NCBI RefSeq assembly: GCF_004795105.1
Contig: NZ_SSBL01000005.1
Span: forward strand, 62,001 to 126,000
DNA: 64,000 nt
From: Streptomyces sp. A0642
Lineage (GTDB): Bacteria > Actinomycetota > Actinomycetes > Streptomycetales > Streptomycetaceae
Direction of reading: 5' to 3'
Shown: positions 19,010 through 26,442 of the stretch, piece by piece
How positions within the stretch are numbered: the stretch's first letter is position 1
Layout: each line of letters opens with the position of its first letter
Made by a program: the position numbers and the translations under genes
Notes under the pieces: generated by a model
Databases searched by the model: none
What the model saw: the letters and a program-made list of their open reading frames with translations, nothing else
What the model was told of the DNA's origin: nothing

Positions 19010-20185
19010 TCAGCCGGAGAGCTCCGGCCCGGCCCCGCCCATCCTCGCCCGGTCCGCCGCGGCCGTCCCGTGGGTCCAGCCGTCCGGGTCCGTGGCGCCG
19101 CGGACCCGGGTGGTCGTCGTCTCGGGGAACATCTTCTCGGCCGTGTCGGTGACCGCCACGTCCCGTGCGGCCAGCACCGGCAGCAGACCGGACCCGGCGG
19201 ACGGCTCACCCGTCGCGGCGCTCTCGGCGTCGGCCTCGGCGGTGGCGCGGGCGGTGCCGTCCGCCAGCCGGCGGCCCAGCCGCTGGGCGTAGGCCATCAG
19301 GAAGGACTGCCGGAAGGTCTTGGTCCGTTTGCGGCCGCCGGCCCTCTGGCCCGCCTCGGCCCGGGTCATCGCCGCCGTGCCCTGGACCAACAGCGAGGTG
19401 TACAGCAGCTCCACGGCCTCCAGGTCCGGCTCGAAGCCGACCACGGTCGAGAAGCCGAGCTCGCTGTTCCACACGGCCCGGCAGCGGTTCGCCGAGGCGA
19501 CGGCGTCGAGCAGGATCGCCTTGGCCGTCTCGTACGGGGCGTCCACCCCGATCCGGCAGGCCCCCGGGACGCCGCCGCTGTGCGTACGGGCCGCCAGCAC
19601 GGCTTCGTCGATGCTGTGCCGGGCCATCAGCTCCTGCGCCTTGGTGGTGAGCGCCTCCGCCTCCTCCGGGAAGCCGGTCGCCTCGGCCTTGGCCAGCAGG
19701 GCGCGGATCCGGGTCAGCATGCGCGGTTCGTCGTGCGCCGGAGGAAGGTGCAGGGTGTCGCGCAGGGCGCCGGGCGCCGGTCCGACGGGCTCGATCACCG
19801 GCAGCCGGAGCAGCAGCCGGTAGAGCCCCAGGAGTGCGGAAGCGTACGAGAACCGGTCCGGCCGCCCCGGCGGCGGCGCGGCGGGCAGCTCGTCCAGCTG
19901 GGCCTGCCAGCGGGGCGGCAGCACCTGGTAGCGCCGGACCTCCGAGCGGATCAGCCCGGCGGCCAGCCCGGCCGCGTGCTCGTCCAGTTCGCGGCGGACG
20001 AGGCGTACGAGGTCGGCGGGCAGCCAGCCCCGCTCCCAGGCGCGCCGGACGAACTCCTCGCCCCGGCGCACCAGCTCCGCGTCGGACGCCGGGGCGGCGG
20101 CGAGGAGGGACGCGCCGGTATCGAGGCCCGCGTCGCCGTCCGCGTACAGGGCCGCCGCGAATGCCTGGTCGATCACCGGTTCCAT
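19010..20185 (-). CDS. DUF2786 domain protein
   Basis: A 391-aa soluble protein. The middle carries the DUF2786 motif (MLTRIRALLAKAEATGFPEEA, then ALTTKAQELMARHSIDE), and a DUF7168-like region with RKRTKTFRQSFLMAYAQRLG follows. Members occur in phages and actinobacteria and have no proven function. The N-terminal 150 residues are helical and Arg-rich. The ATG at 20185 gives MEPVIDQAF, with only a weak ribosome site. The gene is on the same strand as the oxidoreductase gene upstream, 121 bp away. Confidence 0.78.
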   Translation of the reverse strand: MEPVIDQAFAAALYADGDAGLDTGASLLAAAPASDAELVRRGEEFVRRAWERGWLPADLVRLVRRELDEHAAGLAAGLIRSEVRRYQVLPPRWQAQLDELPAAPPPGRPDRFSYASALLGLYRLLLRLPVIEPVGPAPGALRDTLHLPPAHDEPRMLTRIRALLAKAEATGFPEEAEALTTKAQELMARHSIDEAVLAARTHSGGVPGACRIGVDAPYETAKAILLDAVASANRCRAVWNSELGFSTVVGFEPDLEAVELLYTSLLVQGTAAMTRAEAGQRAGGRKRTKTFRQSFLMAYAQRLGRRLADGTARATAEADAESAATGEPSAGSGLLPVLAARDVAVTDTAEKMFPETTTTRVRGATDPDGWTHGTAAADRARMGGAGPELSG

Positions 20186-20231
20186 GAGGTCAGGGTAGGC
20201 ATGACCGCCCCGGCGGAATTCATCCACACCC

Positions 20232-20240
20232 TGTGGACAA
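20232..20240. promoter_or_regulatory. isolated DnaA-box match
   Basis: TGTGGACAA on the plus strand is the complement of TTGTCCACA, the Streptomyces consensus DnaA box. It is embedded in a short dyad TCCACA-CCC-TGTGGA. It is single, so it is not an origin; it may be a titration or regulatory site, or chance. Confidence 0.35.
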
Positions 20241-20306
20241 AGGCGGCCGGGGTGACGACGGGCAGGGGGACGCGCTTTTCGACGACAGGCGCCCCCTGCC
20301 CTCCCG

Positions 20307-21218
20307 TCACGGCAGCAGGACGACCTTCCCCCGTACGTGCCCCGCCTCGCTCAGCGCCTGGGCCTTCGCCGCCTCGGTGAGCGGGAACGTCTCGGCCACG
20401 GGGATCCGCAGCTCGCCGACGGCCGCGAGCCGGGCGTGCTCGGCCAGCTGTTCCCTGGACCGGGAGCCACCACCGGAGAACGCCACGCCGTACTTCCCCG
20501 CCTCCTGGTCGGCGATGGTGACGATGCGGTCGGTGGTGCCGCCGCGCAGCTCGATGGAGTCCGGCAGCGCTCCGCGTCCCGACGCGTCGAAGACCGCGTC
20601 CACACCCTGGGGAGCGAGTTCGCGCACCCGTCCGACCAGCCCGTCCCCGTACTCCACGGGCGTCGCGCCGAGCACCCGCAGATAGTCGTGGTTGCCCGGG
20701 GACGCCGTGCCGATCACCGTCGCGCCGCGGGCCGTCGCCAGCTGGACCGCGGCCGAACCGACGGCTCCGGCCGCCCCGTGCAGCAGCAGGGTCTCCCCCG
20801 CCTCCACGGCGAGTTCGTCCAGCACGCGCTGGGCGGTGTGGGTCGCGATGGTCAGCGCGGCCGCGTCCGGCCAGCTCAGCTCCTCCGGCTTGGGGGCGAC
20901 GAGCGCGGCATCCGCCAGGGCGTACTCGGCGTAGGAACCGGTGACGCTCCAGCCCAGCACCTCGTCGCCCACCGCCACATCGGTGACCCCCTCACCGGTC
21001 ACGTCGACCACCCCGGCGAACTCGACGCCGGGAATCGCCGGGAGCGACGTCGGGAACACGTCCTCCATCCAGCCGCGCCGGATCTTGTAGTCCATCGGGT
21101 TGACCGCGGAGGCCCGGACCTTCACCCGCACCTGCCCGGGGCCGGGGTGAGGGTCCTCGACCCGGGCCGGGTGCAGCACCTCGGGTCCGCCGAACTCCTC
21201 GAAAACGATCGCTTCCAT
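20307..21218 (-). CDS. NADP-dependent oxidoreductase (zinc-free MDR, quinone reductase-like)
   Basis: A 303-aa medium-chain dehydrogenase/reductase without the catalytic zinc ligands, of the quinone oxidoreductase class. The N-terminal GroES-like part has SAVNPMDYKIRRG and IPGVEFAGVV; the Rossmann part has LLLHGAAGAVGSAAVQLA (the GxGxxG-type loop). The substrate is unknown. The ATG at 21218 is preceded by GAGGAGGCAGG. It diverges from the polymerase gene, with 147 bp between the starts. Confidence 0.87.
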   Translation of the reverse strand: MEAIVFEEFGGPEVLHPARVEDPHPGPGQVRVKVRASAVNPMDYKIRRGWMEDVFPTSLPAIPGVEFAGVVDVTGEGVTDVAVGDEVLGWSVTGSYAEYALADAALVAPKPEELSWPDAAALTIATHTAQRVLDELAVEAGETLLLHGAAGAVGSAAVQLATARGATVIGTASPGNHDYLRVLGATPVEYGDGLVGRVRELAPQGVDAVFDASGRGALPDSIELRGGTTDRIVTIADQEAGKYGVAFSGGGSRSREQLAEHARLAAVGELRIPVAETFPLTEAAKAQALSEAGHVRGKVVLLP

Positions 21219-21365
21219 CGTGTCGCCTGCCTCCTCGTCGCAACGGAGATCCGGACCGGGACATGTCCTGAAATGCCGCCTGCCCGGGCCCGGATCCATC
21301 CTTCCAGCCGGTGCCCTGCCGCGCGCTGCGCCTCGCTGTCAGTGGCGGGTGCCAGACTCGAATCC

Positions 21366-23072
21366 ATGACCGAACGCTGGGCCGTGGCCGTGACGGAGAG
21401 CGGTGGCGCGCGCCTCGCCCCGCTGGACCGCACGGGCCGCCCCACCGCCCCGGTCGTGACCGAACCGGATCTCGTCGAGGCCGTCCGCTCCCGGCCCGGA
21501 GTCACCCGCTGGGTGTGGCGGTCGACGGCCGAGGTCTACCCCCGGCTGCTGGCCGCCGGGGTCCCGGTCGCGCGCTGTTACGACGTCGAGGTCGCCGAGT
21601 CCCTCCTGCTGGGCCATGAGGGACGGCTCGGCGAACCCCGCTCCGCCGCGGCCGCCCACGCCCGTCTGCTGCACGGCCCGGTGCCGCCCGATCCGCCGCC
21701 GCGCTCCGCGGTGCCGGGCTCCCAGTCCTCCCTGTTCGAGCCGCAGTCGGGCACGGATCTGCCGTTCGACGCCCTGCTCCGGGTCTACGCCGACCAGCTC
21801 GCCCGCCATGGCGCCACGGACCGGCCGGGCCGGATGAGCCTGCTGACGGCCGCCGAGTCCGCCGGCATGCTCGTCGCCGCCGAGATGAACCGCGCCGGAC
21901 TGCCCTGGCGGGCCGACGTCCACCGCGAGGTGCTGCACGAACTGCTGGGCGAGCGGTACGCGGGCGGCGGCGAGCCCCGGAAGCTGGCGGAGCTGGCGGA
22001 CGAGGTCTCCACCGCGTTCGGCCGCCGGGTCCGCCCGGACCTCCCCGCCGATGTGGTGAAGGCGTTCGCGCAGGCCGGGATCAAAGTGCGCTCGACCCGG
22101 CGCTGGGAGCTGGAGGGGCTGGACCATCCGGCGGTGCGGCCGCTCGTCCAGTACAAGAAGCTGTACCGGATCTGGACGGCCCACGGCTGGAGCTGGCTCC
22201 AGGACTGGGTCCGGGACGGCCGCTTCCGCCCCGAGTACCAGCCGGGCGGCACGGTCAGCGGCCGCTGGACGACCAACGGCGGCGGGGCGCTGCAGATCCC
22301 CAAGGTGATCCGGCGGGCAGTGGTCGCCGACGAGGGCTGGCGCCTCGTCGTCGCGGACGCCGACCAGATGGAGCCGCGGGTGCTGGCCGCGATCTCCCGC
22401 GACCGGGGCCTGATGGAGGTGGCGGGCCATGACGGCGACCTGTACACCGCGCTGTCCGACCGGGCCTTCCACGGCGACCGCGACCACGCCAAGATCGCCC
22501 TGCTCGGCGCGGTCTACGGCCAGACCTCGGGGGACGGGCTGAAGAACCTGGCCGCCCTGCGCAGGAGGTTCCCGGACGCGGTCGCCTATGTGGACGACGC
22601 CGCGAAGGCCGGCGAGGAGGGCCGTCTCGTACGGACCTGGCTGGGCCGGACCAGCCCGCCCGCCGCGGGCGGCGAGGACGACGGAGAGGCCGGCATCCCG
22701 CAGGAGAGCGACGCCCCGCCGGCGGACGGCTCCGACCCGGTGGGAGGCTTCACGCCGGGGTACGCCTCGTCCAACGCCCGTGCGCGCGGCCGCTTCACCC
22801 GTAACTTCGTGGTGCAGGGCAGCGCGGCCGACTGGGCGCTGCTGCTCCTGGCCGCGCTGCGGCAGTCCCTCGCGACGGCCGGCCTCCGTGCCGAACTGGT
22901 CTTCTTCCAGCACGACGAGGTGATCGTGCACTGTCCCGAGGAGGAGGCCGGGACCGTCGTGGAGGCCATCCGGGCAGCGGGTGACCTGGCCGGACGGACC
23001 GCCTTCGGCGACACACCGGTGCGCTTCCCGTTCACCACGGCGGTGGTGGAGCGCTACTCGGACGCGAAGTGA
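21366..23072 (+). CDS. bifunctional 3'-5' exonuclease/DNA polymerase, family A
   Basis: A 568-aa family A polymerase lacking the 5' nuclease domain. Motif A is VVADADQMEPR (about residue 328), motif B KIALLGAVYGQTSGDG (about 376) and motif C FFQHDEVIVHC (about 514), all with their key Asp, Lys/Tyr and His-Asp-Glu residues. The N-terminal 190 residues are exonuclease-like in layout but with few acidic motif residues, so proofreading is doubtful. Actinobacteria carry this in addition to PolA; a repair role is inferred. The ATG at 21366 gives MTERWAVAV. The 162-bp gap after the stop holds no gene. Confidence 0.88.
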   Translation: MTERWAVAVTESGGARLAPLDRTGRPTAPVVTEPDLVEAVRSRPGVTRWVWRSTAEVYPRLLAAGVPVARCYDVEVAESLLLGHEGRLGEPRSAAAAHARLLHGPVPPDPPPRSAVPGSQSSLFEPQSGTDLPFDALLRVYADQLARHGATDRPGRMSLLTAAESAGMLVAAEMNRAGLPWRADVHREVLHELLGERYAGGGEPRKLAELADEVSTAFGRRVRPDLPADVVKAFAQAGIKVRSTRRWELEGLDHPAVRPLVQYKKLYRIWTAHGWSWLQDWVRDGRFRPEYQPGGTVSGRWTTNGGGALQIPKVIRRAVVADEGWRLVVADADQMEPRVLAAISRDRGLMEVAGHDGDLYTALSDRAFHGDRDHAKIALLGAVYGQTSGDGLKNLAALRRRFPDAVAYVDDAAKAGEEGRLVRTWLGRTSPPAAGGEDDGEAGIPQESDAPPADGSDPVGGFTPGYASSNARARGRFTRNFVVQGSAADWALLLLAALRQSLATAGLRAELVFFQHDEVIVHCPEEEAGTVVEAIRAAGDLAGRTAFGDTPVRFPFTTAVVERYSDAK

Positions 23073-23234
23073 CCGGCCCCGGACCCGGCGCCAAGTGACC
23101 GTGCCCCGGCCCCGGGCGCGAACCGACCATGCCCCCGGCCCGTGAGAATCGGGGCCCGGCCGGGCGCGGCGCGTGCCCCGGGGAGAGAGCCCGGGGCACG
23201 CGCGCGGCGGTGGGGCCCCGCCGGTCCCGTCCGT

Positions 23235-24086
23235 CTACCCGCGCTCCCACAACGCGGGGACGTTCGGCGGCTCCCAGCCGGTCAGGGCGGTGTGAGCCTG
23301 CAGACAGCGGTAGGCGACCCCGCCGTACGTGACGCGGTCGCCCGCGTTGTAGGCCGCCCCGGCCGCCCAGGTGCCGCCCGGTCCGGGCGGCGGGTCCGTC
23401 GGGTCGGTCGGCGGATCGGTCGGGTCCGTCGGGTCCTGTGCGACGTCGAGGACGAAGTCGAAGGTCCCCTCCTTCCCGGCACCCACGGACCGCACGTTCA
23501 TCAGGAGCGCCGGGTCGTACAGGGTGTCGGTGTTGTTGCGGGGTTCCCCCGGGAAGTACAGCTGGGTCGTGAGGATGCCCGAGCCGGGCGCCTGGGCCTT
23601 CACATGGATGTGCCGGGTGCGGCCGGGATAGAGCCCCGCGACCACCGTCGTGAGCGTGAAGGCTCCGGACTGATCGGTGAACTGGTGGCCGCGGAAGGCG
23701 TATCCGCTCATGTCGTACGCGCCGTTGGCGTCGGCCTGCCAGAAGTCGAGCAGCACTCCGGGGATCGGCCGGCACCCCCGGCCGAAGACGTAACCGCTGA
23801 CCGTCAGCCGGACTCCGGGGGTGCTGGCGGTCACCAGGCTGGTGCGGAGCGGTGAGTTGGGCTTGAAGTAGGGGCCCTCCATCTGGTCGTGCGTGGGGCC
23901 GTCGCCGTCGTCGCAGTCCGGGGTCGGGGCGAGCGGCACTCCGCTGGAGCCGGTGTCGCGCGCCAGCGCGACCCCGCCCCCGGCGAGCAGCGGGACGGTG
24001 GTGGCGGCCAGCGCCGCCTTGAGGAGGTTCTTGCGGCTGATGGGCCGGTCACCGGCGGGGCCGCCGGAAGTCGGATCAGGAGTCAT
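23235..24086 (-). CDS. secreted intradiol dioxygenase with CBM5/12
   Basis: A 283-aa exported enzyme predicted to cleave catechol-type rings between the hydroxyls. A Tat-like signal (ISRKNLLKAALAATTVPLLA) comes first. The intradiol core follows (about 65-220), with Fe(III) ligands Tyr124 (NGAYD), Tyr153 and His159/His161 (YPGRTRHIH). A Pro-Thr-Asp repeat linker (about 216-236) leads to a C-terminal carbohydrate-binding module (about 238-283). This is the architecture of SACTE_2871 from Streptomyces sp. SirexAA-E, a lignin-binding aromatic dioxygenase. The ATG at 24086 follows GAGGAAG. It lies 47 bp after the protease gene on the same strand. Confidence 0.88.
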   Translation of the reverse strand: MTPDPTSGGPAGDRPISRKNLLKAALAATTVPLLAGGGVALARDTGSSGVPLAPTPDCDDGDGPTHDQMEGPYFKPNSPLRTSLVTASTPGVRLTVSGYVFGRGCRPIPGVLLDFWQADANGAYDMSGYAFRGHQFTDQSGAFTLTTVVAGLYPGRTRHIHVKAQAPGSGILTTQLYFPGEPRNNTDTLYDPALLMNVRSVGAGKEGTFDFVLDVAQDPTDPTDPPTDPTDPPPGPGGTWAAGAAYNAGDRVTYGGVAYRCLQAHTALTGWEPPNVPALWERG

Positions 24087-24133
24087 GGCTGCTTCCTCGG
24101 GGTGGGGGGAAGGGTACGTGCGAAGCGTGCGGG

Positions 24134-25504
24134 TTACAGGACCTGCCAGAGCGCGGGGACGTTCGGGGGCGTCCAGCCGGGCTGCGCCTGGTGTCCCTGG
24201 AGGCAGCGGTAGCGGCCGGAGCCGTACGTCACGACGTCACCGGCGGCGTACGTCGTACCGGCGGCCCAGCTGCCGCCCGGATCGGTCGGCGGGTCCGTCG
24301 GGTCGGTCGGCGGATCGGTCGGTGTTCCGCTGGTGACCAGGGTCAGCCCGTACGCCTGGAGCGCCGGGTTCACCGGCTGGAAGTACGTCGTACCGCCCTG
24401 GGAACAGTTGCCTGAGCCGCCCGAGGTGACGCCCTGGGCCTGGCTGCCGGAGACGAACGAGCCTCCGGAGTCGCCCGGTTCGGCGCACACGTTGGTCCGG
24501 GTCACCCCGGAGACGGTGCCCTCCTGGTAGGTGACGCTGCTGTTGCGCTGCTGGACCGTGCCGCAGTGCCAGCCGGTGGTCGAGCCGGAGCGGCAGACGG
24601 AGGAGCCCTCCAGCGCCTCGGTGGATCCGGTGACCGTCACATCGCCGTTGCCGTAGCCGTTCACGAGTGGACGCGGCGTCCAGTTGGTGTTCGCGGCGAC
24701 CCAGGAGTAGTCGCGGCCGGGGAAGGTGGAGCCCTGGAAGGTTCCCTGCACCTGCTGGTTGTAGCCGCTGGTGCTGACCCCCGGGGTTCCGCAGTGCCCG
24801 GCGCTGACGAAGCCGCCCTGGGCGCCGCGCTTGACGGGGAAGCCGATGGAGCAGCGCCCGGAGCCGTTCATGTAGTACGCGTCACCGCCCCGCAGGTCCG
24901 CGTACGTGCGCGGCTGCCCGGCGCTTCGCGTGATCGTCACCAGGGCCCGGGGCACTCCGGCCGCGGCGAGGAACGCGTCGGCGGCGGCGGCCCGGCCGGC
25001 CTGGACGACGACACGGTTGGTGGCGACGTCGACGTACCAGACGGGCACGTCCTTCGGCGCCCTGCGCAGCGCCACCCGGTCGAGTGCGGCCTTGGCGGAG
25101 GTGAGTGCGGCCAGGCTGTGGCCGACGACGACGGGCCGGGCGCCCGCCTCGGCGATCCGGCGGGAGTCCGAGGCCTCGGTCGTGGCGACGGTCAGCTCCG
25201 CCGACGCGCCGCTCACGCGGGCTCCGGCGAATCCCGGCCCGAGCGAGCGCCGCAGTCCGGCGGCCACAGCTGCGGCACGGGACTCGTTGCCGATGCGTTC
25301 CGCCGCCTGGTCGGCCGTGAGTCCGAGATCGCGCTGCATGGCCTTCAGCAGACCGGGCGAGAGCCGGTCCGCCCCGGCGGGCGACAGGTGGGGGGAGGGG
25401 TCGGCGGAGGCGGTGCCGGTCAGTCCGGCCAGCGCGAGCGCGCCGACGGCCACGGTGGCGGCACACGCGGCCAGTGCACGTCTGCGGAGCATGGATCTCT
25501 CCAC
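24134..25504 (-). CDS. sprC: streptogrisin C-like S1 serine protease with CBM5/12
   Basis: A 456-aa secreted chymotrypsin-like protease, almost the length of S. griseus SprC and very like it. In order: signal peptide (1-34), alpha-lytic-type prodomain (about 40-205), mature protease beginning near DLRGGDAYY with His237 (SAGHCG), Asp265 (GRDYSW) and Ser346 (GDSGGS), paired cysteines, a PTDPPTDPTDPP linker and a CBM5/12 chitin-binding module (about 411-456). The GTG at 25504 is chosen to match the family start (MER..LRRRAL); an ATG at 25492 is possible. It is likely transcribed with the dioxygenase gene downstream. Confidence 0.93.
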   Translation of the reverse strand: MERSMLRRRALAACAATVAVGALALAGLTGTASADPSPHLSPAGADRLSPGLLKAMQRDLGLTADQAAERIGNESRAAAVAAGLRRSLGPGFAGARVSGASAELTVATTEASDSRRIAEAGARPVVVGHSLAALTSAKAALDRVALRRAPKDVPVWYVDVATNRVVVQAGRAAAADAFLAAAGVPRALVTITRSAGQPRTYADLRGGDAYYMNGSGRCSIGFPVKRGAQGGFVSAGHCGTPGVSTSGYNQQVQGTFQGSTFPGRDYSWVAANTNWTPRPLVNGYGNGDVTVTGSTEALEGSSVCRSGSTTGWHCGTVQQRNSSVTYQEGTVSGVTRTNVCAEPGDSGGSFVSGSQAQGVTSGGSGNCSQGGTTYFQPVNPALQAYGLTLVTSGTPTDPPTDPTDPPTDPGGSWAAGTTYAAGDVVTYGSGRYRCLQGHQAQPGWTPPNVPALWQVL

Positions 25505-25679
25505 GGAACTCTCCTTGGCTTCGGGGGAATTGCCGTCAACGTAGCCGCGTACACGTCAGCTCCAGGAGATCCCGTCCGCCCCATCGCGCGACGTTATGGG
25601 GCTGCCCCGACCGGCGGCGACACGGCGGAACACGCGCGAGCGGCCTCCCCGCTCAGGCCCGCGCGAGTAGGTTCCTCTC

Positions 25680-26363
25680 ATGCGAATAGGCCAGAGGCTG
25701 GGCGGCGGGCGCTGCGCCGACGTATACGAACTGGACGAGCAGTGGGTCCTGCGGCGCTACCGCGACGGGCTGGACGCCACCCGCGAACTGCCCGTCATCT
25801 CCTACCTGTCGGCCTCGGGCTACCCGGTCCCGCGGCTCGGCCCGCGGCCCCCGTCGGCCGGCCCCGGCGATCTGATCCTGCAGCGGCTGACCGGTCCCAC
25901 CCTGCTGGAGGCCCTGCTCAGCGGCGTCATGGACGGCGCCGAGGGGTCCGTCCTGCTGGCCCGTCTGCTCGCCGATCTGCACACCGTCCCGGCCCGCCTC
26001 TCGCAGGATCCCGAGGACCGCATCCTCCACCTCGACCTGCATCCGGACAACGTGATGCTGACGCCCGACGGCCCGGTGGTGATCGACTGGAGCAACACCG
26101 AGGAGGGCCCGCCCGCCCTCGACCGGGCCATGACGGCAGTGATCCTGGCGCAGGTGGCGGTCGATCCGGACCACCCGGCTGCCGGCGGCGCACGCGAGCT
26201 GCTGACCGCCCTGGTACCGCACCTCCTCCTCGCGGAAGGCGGCCTACCGGACCGCCACCTCGCCGACGCGGCGGCCCGCCGCACCGCCAACCCGACGATG
26301 AGACCGGCCGAACGGGACCTCATCGGCGAGGCGGTGGCCCTGGTCACCACGCTCTCCCGCTGA
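25680..26363 (+). CDS. APH-type phosphotransferase family protein
   Basis: A 227-aa protein of the aminoglycoside phosphotransferase/kinase-like fold. The catalytic loop is ILHLDLHPDNVMLT and the metal-binding segment VVIDWSN, equal to HxDxxxxN and the IDW motif; the N-terminal ATP loop RLGGGRCADVYEL is short. No resistance role is implied; many such genes act on unknown small molecules. The ATG at 25680 has only a weak upstream site. It is divergent from sprC. Confidence 0.8.
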   Translation: MRIGQRLGGGRCADVYELDEQWVLRRYRDGLDATRELPVISYLSASGYPVPRLGPRPPSAGPGDLILQRLTGPTLLEALLSGVMDGAEGSVLLARLLADLHTVPARLSQDPEDRILHLDLHPDNVMLTPDGPVVIDWSNTEEGPPALDRAMTAVILAQVAVDPDHPAAGGARELLTALVPHLLLAEGGLPDRHLADAAARRTANPTMRPAERDLIGEAVALVTTLSR

Positions 26364-26440
26364 GGCCCCGTCACGACTGTCCGCCGGCACCTGCTGAGGC
26401 CCCGTCAAGACTGCTCGCGCACCGGCCGAGGCCCGGTCAC
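26361..26440. repeat. three tandem copies around a stop codon
   Basis: TGAGGCCCCGTCA at 26361 (including the kinase stop) recurs at 26395 and, with two changes, at 26427, so the unit is about 32-34 bp. It fills the gap before the ABC permease gene and probably arose by slippage. Confidence 0.55.
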
Positions 26441-26442
26441 GC

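Noticed and set aside
25680..26363. Antibiotic resistance role for the APH-fold protein
   Set aside because: The fold alone does not show resistance; short length and context give no drug link.
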